64,000 nucleotides of DNA. It comes from Diploscapter coronatus (taxonomy: Eukaryota; Nematoda; Chromadorea; Rhabditida; Rhabditidae). The stretch covers positions 30,891,249 to 30,955,248 of the forward strand of contig OZ038423.1 in assembly GCA_964036155.1 (NCBI GenBank), in the 5' to 3' direction. How positions within the stretch are numbered: position 1 is the first letter of the stretch; the number at the start of each line of letters is the position of its first letter. A model generated the notes under the pieces. The model was not told the origin of the DNA and ran no database searches. It was given only the letters and a program-made list of their open reading frames with translations. Made by a program: the position numbers and the translations under genes. Positions 48,040-64,000 of the stretch are shown here, piece by piece.

Positions 48040-49449
48040 CTAAATAAAAGTCGGCACAAACGGAAAATCGCATTCGAGGTTTCTCAAATACTCGACGGCT
48101 CTCCATCCTCTTGGCTGGTAACCTCGGAAACATTCACAAAGAGTGACGCAGGGAGGGATGAAGGATGCTCCAAATAACGTCACGTTACTCGTCCGCACAC
48201 TACCGTAATCACAGGTGCACCGCTTTTCGCAAACGTGGATGCAGGGAAGCTGAAAAACCCAACAATAATATCTTTTCGAGTTTTGAAATATTTAAAAAAA
48301 TTTCCTACTTTATCGTAATCATACCTCTAAATTTAAAAAAAATTTTTTAAAGATTTTCAAAGATAGATATTATCTTCATTCATGTAGACTTATAATGGGG
48401 CCAAGTCTTTGTTTTCTATCAATCATTTTCTAAATTACAAAATCGTAAATTCAAAACTAGATCGAAACTTTGAGCTTTTTAAACGTAATAAGCCTAAAAA
48501 ACATCTCTTCTTTTAACAAGTTATTTTATCAGTTAGACTAAATATCCAGATAAAAATACTCATATTCTCACCTCCTTGATAATTTTATCGGCCTCTAGCT
48601 CGACGATGCTGCGTTCCCAGTCACAGGTGCTTTCACAAGTCGACTCGCACTCCACCCATCGCTCGTTCGGTCGGTTTTTACAGTGTCTATCTTCTGGAAG
48701 CAAACAGATCAAAAAGGTTATCTGGAACCGCACGACATTCAAGAAGATCTCAGACCATGTGAAATACTGTATCTGTCAAATTAAGTGAAAGCTCGTGCGG
48801 TTTCCAATTTCTCATCAAAAATTAAAATTTTCTAAATTTTAAAAATATCGTTCATAAAACCAATAAACTTTTCTATCTTGCAATACAAATAATATGAAAG
48901 AAGATTATGTTTTATCTCGAAAACTTATCTAATGATACAATCTAAAGATCACTAAGCTTGCTATAAATCTCATTTAAAATGGATTATAAAAAAAAAACTA
49001 AGTTCTAGACAACTTTAAACTAGAGACATATGTTATCTACTATATATGTTTTTCCATATAAAAATTGTGTCTTGGTTTCGAATAAAAATGTGTTATAAGA
49101 TTTATCGCTGATCTAGTCTAGGCAAATTAATAAAATCTAATGAAGATCAAAATAATTTCCAGAGTCCAAAAATGATCGTGACTTTTGCACCTTCAAGCTG
49201 GAAAATATTGCTGTGCAAAATCTGTAAGAAAGTGTCTAGTGTTGAAGACATCATTAAAAAAAACATTGTCAAGAGTAAGTGTACTAGCAATGATATTTTG
49301 ATCATCGTAGATGAATGATAAGGCCCTGATAAGTCATCAAATGACATCATGATAATAATCAGCGATAAAAAGTGATATATCTGACCTGATGCTACATCTG
49401 CGATCAATATTCGAATCGAAATCACGCATACGAAAATGAATAACTGCAT
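48040..49449 (-). CDS. Secreted cysteine-rich TIL-like protein (putative protease inhibitor)
   Basis: Three exons join in phase to 131 residues: 49449-49386, 48693-48572 and 48249-48040. Residues 1-21 form a clear signal peptide (MQLFIFVCVISIRILIADVA). The mature part has NERWVECESTCESTC (about 31-45), the signature of trypsin-inhibitor-like (TIL) domains, then LPCIHVC, KRCTCDYGSVR and later PPCVTLCECFRGY. Twelve cysteines in all against ten in a standard TIL domain. The C-terminal part after DYGSVR departs from the family spacing. Many nematode TIL proteins inhibit serine proteases; the reactive site cannot be placed here. One NVT sequon. TGATAA sites crowd just upstream of the ATG. The phase-1 join of the signal exon to exon 2 at GCTTCCAG is what ties them together. 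Confidence 0.75.
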
Positions 49450-51567
49450 GCTTCGCTGATAAGGTCACTGATAACATGCTGATAAGAGAACCTATCATCG
49501 ATTTTATCATTCCATGGCTTAAAACATTTGGCATTCAAGACGATTTTCCTCGGTCATACTTGAACACATAATTAGAGGAACTTCACAGAAAATCTGAAGC
49601 AGTTGGTTTTTATAAACCAACCAGTTTTCCGAGTCTATGCCTAATCATAGGACGATAGATCTGAAGAAGCTAGTGTGTAAAAAGCAAGACATTTCGATTT
49701 TCTCGGTAGGTAGAAAAACTAGTTTCACAGGCAACTTTATGTAATTATCAAATTAGCAGTTTATATTTTAACAATAAAAAATAAAAATTAAGCCTGCCGG
49801 GCGTGATTTTTGAAAAATTTTCACCATCAGAGGGCATAGGCTCTCTGAAAATCGCAGGATTTTTTTTCGCAAAGATCAGTTATTCCTAGCTCCAAACCAA
49901 TTTTTCAGCTAGATTTATTTATTTTAAAGCGAAGCACGTTGAGGTTTTATCGAATTTTCATCATAGAAAAATTTGATTTCCTCCGACTTATCCTACTTAG
50001 ACCACCTTATGTCGTATAATTGAGAATGTTTGAATAACAATAGGTTATTCATAGCTCCAATCGAATGTCGCTAGCTAACTCTATTATCACAAATAAAAAA
50101 TCAAATCATTTGCTTAAGAAATCGCAAATTCCCTGGAAGAGTCATACAATGTCAACCTACCTCATACCTCTCACTTCTTGTTTTCACAGAAACCAAGTAG
50201 AAAATCCACTATTAAAATGTTGTCTTATTATTCAAGCCACTACCAATTTATGTTCATCATTCCTGATTATTTGATTCGACCTTTATTTGTCGTTGAACTG
50301 TTTGATGGTACTGTGCAAATACATGTTGGTTAGCTTGCTTTGCGGCAAAGCGCATCTCTGTTTACTTCCACCTTTCGTCGAGACAAAAGATATGGTCATT
50401 TGAATGAACCGGGCTAAACCAGTATTAATATTCTCACGGCCTTAACCCCAGAGTTTTATCTCGGTATTATCTCTTAGATCTGATTACAATTCGTTGATCA
50501 TCTTTGATGAATGAAGTATATCTTTTATGGTCTTACCCGTCGCTTATGACCCTACTCATCCTTTTCTCATGATATTGTTTTGTTAAATCTATTAACTACT
50601 CAAAAAAATCACTTTTATAAACATCTATTTCATGCTTGGTTTTAATACCATTTTTCCATCTAATTTCAATAATAATCGCAGAGATGATAATAGGTAAAAT
50701 AATATAGATACCTGGGTCTGTATCAAATCCCCTCTCAGGTCAGAATAAAAGTGTCTCTCCCAAAATGCAGAGGAGATCGAGTTAATTAGAGTAGTTAATC
50801 GGAGGCCAAATTAGGGGGTTTAGTAAGAGCCCTGAGTCTTGCCTTGCCTTAGGTAAATTACAGGTACAATTTTCTGTGCCTGTTAGCATCCTTGGATAGC
50901 TCTAATCCAATACTCATTCGATCAATGCCATTCCAGAACATTCTCTCTCTCTCGCGATTGTCTTTCATTCTCAATTCTCATTTTGCTTTTTTTTCTGTCC
51001 CCGGTCACTGCTTACTTTGCATGCTCTGTCCTCTTTAGCATGTGTATTTATTCTTTACAAAAAAAAACTCCTAGTTTAGATCGTTTTTATGTACAACTTG
51101 TGAAGATTTTATTTTAATATAATATATAGAAAATAGTGTAGATTTCCTGATTACTTGAATCTAATCTATCTATTCTCGAGGGATTGTCTTTCATTTTCGG
51201 CCCGGTCATTCCCCCTCCTTTCTATGTTCTGCCCCTCCCCCTTATTTTCTCTATTTCCATTCCCCATCCATGCAGAATGTCCCCTAGTCTTGTCCTGCAG
51301 AGACTATCGATTTTTTGCCTGCATGCAAAAACGTCCTTGGCGGTATTATGTAGCTCATTAGAACATTGACTTTTATTTGAAAGTAGTTTTCCCCGATTTT
51401 TCGATTTTTTAAATCTCATTTCTAGAGTATTTTTTAGCAGGTATACTTTCTTCATAGCGAAATCTTACCTCATCTTAACGAATGCCTATCGATACCTTAG
51501 CTAATTAGAAAATCGGCTTTTATTTATTCCTCGAAATTTTTTTTATTTGAAAAATTTCAGATTTAAA
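49450..51567. other. Gap between TIL gene and fgt-1 (divergent)
   Basis: No exon supported. GATA sites at the TIL end. A short palindrome GGTTTTTATAAACC lies near 49604. Around 50940 and 51180-51260 are C/T-rich stretches that may belong to the fgt-1 promoter; ATTGTCTTTCATT.TC occurs in both. Confidence 0.45.
49456..49487. promoter_or_regulatory. Three TGATAA (GATA-factor) sites before the TIL gene
   Basis: GCTGATAAGG, ACTGATAAC and GCTGATAAGA sit within 32 bp, 7-38 bp upstream of the ATG. A fourth, inverted (TTATCA), is near 49504, and CTGATAAG recurs in intron 1 near 49326. In worms this extended motif is bound by intestinal GATA factors such as ELT-2; gut expression is inferred. Confidence 0.5.
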
Positions 51568-54500
51568 ATGATTATGACAAATGAAGATGAAAAGGGCCGA
51601 GTACCGCCACACGAAGCTATGGGCGAAACGGGAGTCGCGGTAAAATTTAACTTCAACATTCAATTTAAAATTTTGAACCTCGAGTTTTAACTTCCTTACA
51701 TGAATTTACTCAAACTTCACTAGTACTTCATATTTATCGTACTGGTCAAACGAAGCGGTGCTCTTTAACAAACGAACTGTCACTTCACTTGACCGATACA
51801 ATAACTTCGCCTTTTAGCCGCACTTTAAGCCTTAAGTTCCCAAACTTCAGGCCCCTCCTCCCCCGTCGACTTCAGCGGAAATTTCAGAAGAAGACCCAGA
51901 ACGATCGGCGCTTTTGGAATCGGAAGCAGCGCAGAAATTGAATAGCGGTAAATCGGACGAGAATTTGGTTGGATTTGTAAGTTTTTTTTAATTTTTTTTT
52001 TTATTTTTTCAAATTTTTTTTTTTTTCACTTTTATTTATATTTTTAAAAGTATGTTTACCTATAACGCGCTGCTCTGTAGCAACAAATTGAAATCGAACT
52101 TTTTAGTTGCAGAAAATGTTCCTGATATTCTTTACATCTAACTTTTTCAAGAATAAGTTTCAAAAATTGAAATATTTTATGAAAGATCTATTTTAAAATC
52201 TCTAAAACCTGGCACTTTTAAAAGAGAGTAGTTTTTGTTTATAAAAACCCTACCACGTGGGATAAATCTCTCATAAATGTTTAGTCTCTTGAAATTTTTG
52301 AAAATGTGACTTTTAAAGCCTCAAAGATGAAGTTCTTTCGAGATATTTCTCGGGCGAAATGATTTCAAAGAAATCGCTTTTTTTGTTTTTCATCGATTTG
52401 ATCGGGGATTATTTCTTATCAAATTGGGCACGGAACAATGAAGAAAAACATTTATTTCGATTGGGAAAATATTTATCTTTCCAAATTGTTTAATTTTAGA
52501 TCTAAAATAAGGTTTTAATTGTATAAATTCAATTTATCATTTAGAATTAAAATTAACCAATTTTTGCTTCATACCAGACGCTCTCCAACTCTAGCTCCCT
52601 TTGCAGTGTAATAACTCTTCCCTTCTCTTTCTTTATTTCTCTTTCCCTCTCTTTCTCTTTCTTTCTTTCTTTTACAAATTTTGACCCTTCCACATTGACG
52701 TAGACCTCTTATCCAGAATTTTTCAAATTCCCGATTTATTTCAAATTTCTCTAAAATCATTGTTGAATTTCACATTTTTTACAAAATTATGAGGTCAGCC
52801 ATTTCAAAATTGTACAAGTTTGCCACAAATTTAATCTGCTTAATTTTGAAACATATCTTTTTCAAAGATCTAGCAATTTCGTTATTTCTCATGTTGTCAC
52901 CACAAATTTGCATCATAAGATTTTTGGGCGGGTCTAGATTTGCATCATCTTTAGCCGAAGGAAAGCTCTTTCCGGCTAAAAATATGTTTACCCCTTCTCC
53001 CTTTATTTTTGCATCATGCCTTTCCAAATTCTCTTATTTCTCACAATCAATCTTGAGTTATTTCACAAGGACTAGATTTTCGACTTTACGAACCTTTTTT
53101 TCTTTTTTAAATATCTAAGTTTCATTTTTTTAATCTAGATTTTTATTCTTGGTCCACCAGATCATTTTTTCTGAGAAAAATGCAAAAATCCAGAAAATCT
53201 ATCACGTTTTGATAGCAAAATTTGCAAAACATTTTAGCTCATAATGCATTTTCAAAGGTACCGATATCGCTCGCAAAAAAAACTGCTTGATAAACGCTAT
53301 TTCTGATAAGATTTACTTCGTCTTTGTTAACATTTTATCATGGTGTCTAGAACATTTGTCAGACGACTTGTTGCAAGAATTTTTGCGATGTTTCGTATCT
53401 TGATCTTCTTGAAAATTTCTCAGAGACCCTAAGATCAAGTAATAAAATATTACATGTCATTCATTATTCGATGTAATGACCTATCAGACTATCAGTAGTC
53501 AGATCATTTATTACATTTTCATTTGAACTGCACAATTTCACCCGAAAATCGATAGCGAATGAAATTTCTGCCATATTTTTAGCCGCGATTTTGATAATGG
53601 CATTAGTTCTACGGATTAGTGTAGCATTAAAACTCTTAATTCTGACACAAATTTGAGATTACTTGTAAGCTGGAATTTGTATGCTAAATACTTTGTGCCT
53701 GAAATTTTTAAACTGCATTTTTTTTTCAAAATATAGTTTTGCCCTAGAATCTTGCAAGTCAAAAATATTTCCTTATGACAAGGTATGTTCGCTGATTCTT
53801 CCCATTATCTCTTTGCAGCTCACATTCTACTTGAATATCACATTACCAGAAGAAAAGCTAGGTACGAGATTTTTTCCGATCTTTTTATTTTACGTGAATT
53901 TTGATCAATCAAAAATGAGTTCTTGAAATTTTAGCGTCGAAAAAAATAACAATCGAAGTCGATTCCATTGAAAAGACTCTTCTTTCATTTGGGAAATATC
54001 ATTAATTTTTTAGAGAGCCAAAGAGCCCGACAAATTTCGCACTTTATTTGTGCAACTGCTCTTATTGTTAGATTCTTTCGAAAAAATTCGACCTGTAGAA
54101 AATATATCGGCCTGTTTTCTTTTCCTAACTTTAACGCAAGACGAGGGATTGCTAAATTGTAACTCGATCTTTCTGTAAAATTTGCCAAATCTAAAGAATT
54201 TCAACGTTTCTAATTGCTTTAAAAACATTGATTTTCATTTTTTTCAAATTCTTCTCAAAAATGCATTATCGTTTCCTTTTTCATTGAATGACAGATCCAT
54301 TTTACATCAAAAATCCATTTTTATTTTTCTTTCTTTTTTCTCTCTTCATTTTTTTCTTCTATTTCTTTTTCTCCATTTTTCAGTTCACAATGCACCTATC
54401 TCGTGCCAACCTATCTGTCTGGACTTTTTTCACTTTTTCGTCGTAGATTTATTTCGATCTCATTTTTCATATCAAAAGTGCAACTCTAACTTCTACTCGA

Positions 54501-57500
54501 AAATTTACAAACTTGTGAAGTTACGTAATTTTAAACCATCTAGTCCTATAAAACCTCGTATTCCCCAAATATCTCAATCTCTAAAATTGATCCCCTGAAA
54601 TGTTGTACCCTCGGGTAATTAGATCTATACAAATTTCGTATTCTAATTTATTAAGCTCTCTTAACCCCGTATTTTTCAAATTTATTTAGATCTAAAACCC
54701 GAATTTCAAATTTTTAGACTTCTAAAATCACTTGCCAAATTCTCGAACTATTCAATAATGGCCGTCGATAGAGAGGCCATCGTGCCATTGCGCACAGAGC
54801 AGCGCGTGCCCGAGGTAAAAGTTTAAAAAAAAAAAACCGTCTGGGATAATAAAAACAACGATAAAATTTTGAAAACCGTCGGGAATAATTTAATTTTATT
54901 TAGGGCCACTTGACCGGACCACTAGTGTTGGCAGTTTTCGCTGTTACTTTGTCCTCGTTCCAGTTCGGCTATCACATAGGGTGCATCAATGCACCGGCTG
55001 AGGTACACTTTTTTCAAATAATTTTAGAACTTAATTTAAACTAATTTTCTAAGAGTTTTCATTGGAAGAAATAGTAATTTTTGCGCCTAAGAATCTTGAT
55101 CTTCATATAATTAGTTCGCTTTTTCTCCCTTATCAAGAGTTCTTCCGACTGTTAGTTGAGGAAAAGTAGACGGGAACTAAAAATTTCAATCTAAAGTCTT
55201 GAGCTTCATTAGATTATCTCATTTCTTCTCCTTTATTATTAACAATTTTTATTTATCAAAAATAGTCTGAGCTTGTTTATTTTAATTTTAGCTAGTAAAA
55301 GGCTGGTTTGGCGACTCCCATTCGAAGCTTTTCGGCACGAAGCTGACGGATAATGACATCGACTTCGCCTGGTCGGTTGCGGTGTCGATTTTCGCGATCG
55401 GGGGGATGATCGGCGGTCTACTTTCTGGATGGGCTGCTGACAAGGTAAGTTGGAAAACCACATTTTAAATTCCTTTATTTTGACAAGTTTTCAAATTTAT
55501 TTTCTTTTCATTTTATAAAGCGTCTATCAAGAAATAAAGAAAAAAATATGAAATTCTCTTTGAACTTGAATTTTTCTGAGATTTATCATTTTTTGTATGA
55601 TGCGATGAAAATTACGAAGTAAAGATATAAGAATTTGTTTGAAATGAAATTGAATTTTTTTCTCGAATGTCTAAAGATGGAAATTTCAATTTCTAAGGTC
55701 GGTAGAAGAGGCGCTCTGCTCTACAACAACATCATCTGCTTTATCGCAGCTGCTCTAATGGGATTAGCCAAGTCCGCTGGCGCCTACCCGATGATCATTC
55801 TGGGACGATTCTTCATCGGGCTGAATTGCGGTAAGAAGCAGGGTTGTGTGGAATTCCGGCGTCTTTCTTTTCTCCAGGGCTCATTCTATCTCTCGCGGGT
55901 CTCTCGTTCGTCTGCTTTCTCTTCTCAGAATTCCGACTAAGGCGAGAAAGAAGGAGTGAGCCTGTGAGGAAAAGAAAGACTCCGGAATTTCGAACCAGAA
56001 TCCCTCACCCTCCTGATAAAGAGAATTATTCTCAATAAGTCTTGTAATTGCAACTAAAGAAAATATATTTAAAAATTTCTATCTTTTGTTTGGCTTTTTC
56101 GGACAGCTTAATGATAACTTTCTTTAAGACGAGAAAACATTGTAATTTAAAAAAATCAACCTAACTTTGTTTATGACATTTTCTGTGTCTTGCACATTTT
56201 AGATAGCATCATTTTTTTCTAAGTTAAATACTTTTAAATTCTGCAGGACTTTCCTCTGGTCTGGTGCCGATGTACCTGACCGAGGTCTCGCCGATCAATC
56301 TAAGAGGCATGCTCGGTTCGATCCACCAACTGCTCGTCACCATCGCTATTCTTGTCTCTCAGGTATTTTCATTCAAAAATAGTAGATCTCCTAGACTTTA
56401 TATTTTTATCATTTTTCTATAGGTGACTTAAATTAAAATTTTTACGGTATCTCTATCTTGATCTTAGATAAATTGACATTTATCCAGAATGATTAAATTC
56501 GAATCCCAGCCTTGCAAAAACTCTAATCGATCAAATTTGACCGATTAACCCCTAAGCTTGAAATATTACATCCGGTGTATTTTGGACTTTTTCGAATCTT
56601 CAAAATTTGGAAAAAATGAATCTTTTCAGAAGTTGATAAAATTCTGGAATGATAAAAGAGAAATTTATTTTAAACTAGATATTTCTAATGCTATTTCCTC
56701 AAAATTTCTTGATTTACAAGAAGAATTTTTTCAAGAATATCCCTAATTTTTTAGATCCTCGGTCTTCCACAACTGTTCGGGCATGAGAATGGCTGGTCGT
56801 GGATTTTCGCGTTCACAGTCATTCCTGCGATCATTCAGCTGGCTGTTCTGCCACTCTGCCCCGAATCGCCGAAATACTCCATGGCTGTCAGGTAGCATAT
56901 TTATAAATATTTAAATCTGAGGTTAAACTTACTTTTGAGATTGAATTCGAACTCTACAATTTTGAACTTCATTCTGTGGTTACTTATGTTTAAGGCGAAT
57001 TTAAATCGAAATTGAAAAAAAACCATGCATTTTATCTTTACAGAGGACAAAACGAAAAGGCCGAGGCCGATTTGAAGAAACTCCGAGGAACGAATGAGGT
57101 CCAGGCCGAAATAGAGCAAATGCGGGAAGAAGTAGCTGCAGCGTCTCGGGAAGAGAAACCCTCGATGGGCGCTATGTTCAAGGGATCACTCAGGTATCGA
57201 GTTTTTCGCGTTTTAAATATCTGAGGATACTAAACCCTTTGAAATGAAAATTGGGAGAAAAAACTAGGAGAAAGTAAAACTTCTCTCGTGTCCTTATAAA
57301 ACTGCTTCTTTTTCAAACTGGGTTAACTTTGAATTTAAAAAATGAAAACATTTCCAGATGGCCAATGATAATTGCAATCATGATGATGCTAGCCCAGCAG
57401 CTTTCGGGTAAATTTATTTTTCTTCAGAATTTTTTATCTCTATTTAATTTAAAAAAGATATTTTGCCCTTTAAAAAGGCTAATCTTATAAATTGCGCTTT

Positions 57501-58995
57501 ATTTGGTCCAAAATAGATACTATTTTTTAAAATCCAATGAAAGCCTGATAAAGTGCACTTTTTATCCAAAATATAATTGGCGAAATTTCAGGAATCAACG
57601 TCGCAATGTTCTATTCTACGACTATTTTCAAGGGCGCTGGCCTTTCCGCCACAGGAGCGGTTTACGCCACCATTGGAATGGGTCTCGTTAACGTTATCAT
57701 GACAATCATTGCGGTTTGGCTGGTAGGCATTTTCTTTACATCCTCATAGAAATCTAAAAGAACCACTGCAAAAATTCGAGTTCTCTTTTTGAATTTTTCG
57801 AGATTGCCTTTTTATGGTTTCTTAGAGAATGGTTATATTTTGAGAAATTCTATTTTTTAAAAGAGTTTCTTTTAGAATTTCCGAAGTTCTTTTTTCAGGT
57901 CGACCACCCGAAATTCGGAAGACGCTCCCTTTTGTTGATTGGCCTGATTGGAATGTGGATCTCGACTATTCTCATCGTTATTTTCTTGACCATTAGTGAA
58001 GAGGTAAGATTTCTGACCTTTTTCTAATTTCTACAAGTCATATTTAAAAAATTTAATTAGAAAAAATGGAGAATTATTTTTTTTTCAATTTTGTAAAAAT
58101 CAAATTTCCAGACCAAAATCCCGAGCAAAATTCCTGGTCAAGAGCCCGATTTCAATCCCGACTATCGCTGGGCAAGTTACTCTGCTATCGTTTTCGTTCT
58201 CCTCTTCGTCATCTCGTTCGCTACTGGGCCAGGTATGCTAATTTGTTTAAATCTTAAAGGTTACTAAATTTGAACCAAAATATAATGTTCTCATAGAGCT
58301 ATTATTAAATAAAAGTCTTTCTAAACTTTTAAAAATTACAAAGTTTAGAAAAATTTGAAAAATACCAGGTCTTAAGAGTCGCAACTTTTCTAAAATATCT
58401 TTTCTTCGTAAAGATAAGTTTTAAAAATTCTCATTTTTTAATTGTCGTAATTTCAGGCGCCATCCCGTGGTTCTACGTCTCGGAGATTTTCGCCTCTTCG
58501 GCTCGCGGCAACGCCAATTCCATTGCGATCTGCGTCAATTGGCTGGCAAATTTCCTGGTCGGACTCGCGTTTTTGCCTATCAAGGTGAGTTACAAATTGA
58601 CTCTCTGTAGTTCCCATAGTCTTTTTTGGAAAATAGTAAGGTGAAAGAAAAAGCGAATGAGAGAATTGCAAGAGGGTAAGGGCGGTAGGAGGGTGGGAAC
58701 TAGAAGAAGCCTGAAAATGATCAAAAGTCTCATGTTTAATTTCTTATTTACTTTTTCGCCATAAACTTTTTTTTCGATTTTCTGAAAATTATAAACGAAT
58801 AATATTTTTGTTCGAACAATTTTGTTTCAAAGTTTTAAAACATAATTTTTCCAGAACATAATCGAGCAATATTCCTTCCTGGTGTTCACTGGCTTCCTGA
58901 CATATTTCATTTTCTTCACGTGGAAATTCGCGCCGGAAACCAAAGGCAAAACCGTCGAAGAAATCACCGCCGGATTCGAGAAAAATCGACGATGA
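51568..58995 (+). CDS. fgt-1: Facilitated glucose transporter FGT-1/GLUT, long N-terminal form
   Basis: Fourteen exons give 553 residues: 51568-51639, 51851-51976, 54904-55002, 55292-55444, 55698-55830, 56247-56362, 56755-56891, 57044-57193, 57358-57407, 57592-57722, 57899-58003, 58112-58232, 58457-58584 and 58855-58995. A plasma-membrane sugar transporter of the SLC2 major-facilitator family with twelve expected membrane segments. Marks: [12 protein letters not shown] in segment 1, GRRG after segment 2 and FGRRS after segment 8, PESPKY after segment 6, QQLSGIN in segment 7, GPGAIPW before segment 10 and PETKGKT in the tail. QLSGIN points to a class I hexose carrier. GPGAIPW has Ala where GLUTs usually have Pro. 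The first 66 residues are acidic and Pro/Ser-rich and unique to this form. A TTTCAG lies seven bases before the ATG, possibly a trans-splice acceptor. Confidence 0.95.
51733..51803 (+). mobile_element. TATTGT..GGTCAAA MITE, copy 3, internally deleted
   Basis: Keeps only the two ends: TATTTATCGTACTGGTCAAA, then CTCTTTAACAAACGAACTGT and TTGACCGATACAATA. About 100 bp of interior found in the other copies is missing. Lies in fgt-1 intron 1, 48 bp before exon 2. Confidence 0.7.
52617..52673. repeat. Polypyrimidine (CTTT)n-like tract
   Basis: C/T-only simple sequence with TTTC and CTTT units in the long fgt-1 intron upstream of the alternative first exon. Confidence 0.7.
54758..58995 (+). CDS. fgt-1: FGT-1 short form from alternative first exon
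   Basis: First exon 54758-54814 encodes [19 protein letters not shown] and ends GAG|GTAAAA in phase 0, which joins the shared exon at 54904 just as the long form does. Product 506 residues, close to the length usual for GLUT proteins. The exon has no acceptor directly before the ATG, so it needs its own promoter in the 2.8-kb intron or a 5' splice. Worm fgt-1 is known to make two N-terminal forms, which supports this model. Confidence 0.7.
55850..55992. mobile_element. Foldback MITE in fgt-1 intron
   Basis: Arms of about 45 bp: GGAATTCCGGCGTCTTTCTT on the left and AAGAAAGACTCCGGAATT on the right, continuing through GGCTCATTC / GAGTGAGCC and CTCTCGC / GCGAGAAAG. Begins 20 bp after the intron donor. 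Confidence 0.75.
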
Positions 58996-63670
<4,675 letters not shown>

Positions 63671-64000
63671 GGGCATGGCGGTGTTTGGGCGGCGGAGCCT
63701 CGACAACTACCTGCTTGGAGACTCCACCAACCTTCCCTCCATTCTCCTATCCTCCACCTTCCTTTCTCGAACTTCTCTTTCTATTCGCTCTCTCCCCCCT
63801 ATCTTTTCCCATCTCTTTTTCTCCTAAACTATTTTGTTGTTTTGGATTTTGATTTTGTTTGTTGAAAAAATAATAAAAAAATTTTAAAAAGGTGTCGAGT
63901 AGTTTGTTGTATGAAGTGAAGAAATGAGTTACAAGAACGAAACGTTGAATATTTGAGAAGTTGAAGTAAATTGGAGAAATTATCTAGCATACATGGGGCT
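63671..64000. other. eEF1A 3' UTR and flank
   Basis: C/T-rich UTR, poly(A) signal, then AT-rich flank. No further gene. Confidence 0.7.
63872..63877 (+). terminator. Poly(A) signal, eEF1A
   Basis: AATAAA about 200 bp after the stop codon, followed by an A-rich run. Confidence 0.75.

Noticed and set aside
48560..48742. TIL exon extended upstream as its own start
   Set aside because: The extension has no ATG in frame before a stop; the GCTTCCAG acceptor joined to the signal-peptide exon at 49449-49386 gives a complete protein.
54182..54598. 138-residue Phe/Leu-rich plus-strand frame
   Set aside because: Phe-rich composition follows from T-rich intron sequence in fgt-1; the real alternative exon lies downstream and is well supported.

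Overview
This is a eukaryotic, AT-rich window from a nematode genome. Genes are split into many short exons; introns have GT..TTTCAG borders and reach a minimum of 44-46 bp; short inverted-repeat elements sit in introns and gaps. The protein families present (OAC-type acyltransferase, ETR-1/CELF, FGT-1, worm eEF1A) fit Nematoda. Species and chromosome cannot be read from the sequence. All exon models were joined by hand from splice signals and reading phase.

Layout. 1-2533 (-): an OAC-family membrane acyltransferase running off the left edge. 5479-6240 (-): the two 3' exons of an unrecognised small gene. 9615-13698 (+): a secreted IL-17-like cytokine, with an antisense sulfotransferase-like fragment in its third intron. 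16164-21985 (+): a ZASP/ALP-type muscle scaffold with PDZ and ZM motifs but no LIM domain, whose eighth intron holds a 2.2-kb palindromic foldback element. 23375-27475 (-): a four-pass membrane protein I do not recognise. 33901-45799 (+): an ETR-1-type CELF RNA-binding protein with three RRMs. 48040-49449 (-): a small secreted cysteine-rich TIL-like protein. 51568-58995 (+): an FGT-1/GLUT glucose transporter with two alternative first exons. 61003-63670 (+): a complete eEF1A gene with eight introns.

The genes are unrelated in function (signalling, muscle scaffold, splicing and translation control, sugar transport, translation elongation), so this is ordinary gene-dense nematode DNA rather than a cluster or operon. 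The ZASP-like and four-TM genes converge, as do the CELF and TIL genes; the four-TM and CELF genes diverge across a 6.4-kb gap.

The non-coding fraction is rich in structure: at least eight inverted-repeat families or singletons, three of them with two or three copies here; several degenerate tandem arrays; and a dispersed motif of about 35 nt concentrated in CELF introns. The observations most worth following are the IL-17-like gene, the foldback element abutting a splice acceptor, the GC-AG intron inside CELF RRM3, the GATA cluster at the TIL gene and the dispersed CELF-intron motif. I found no clearly new multi-gene system.
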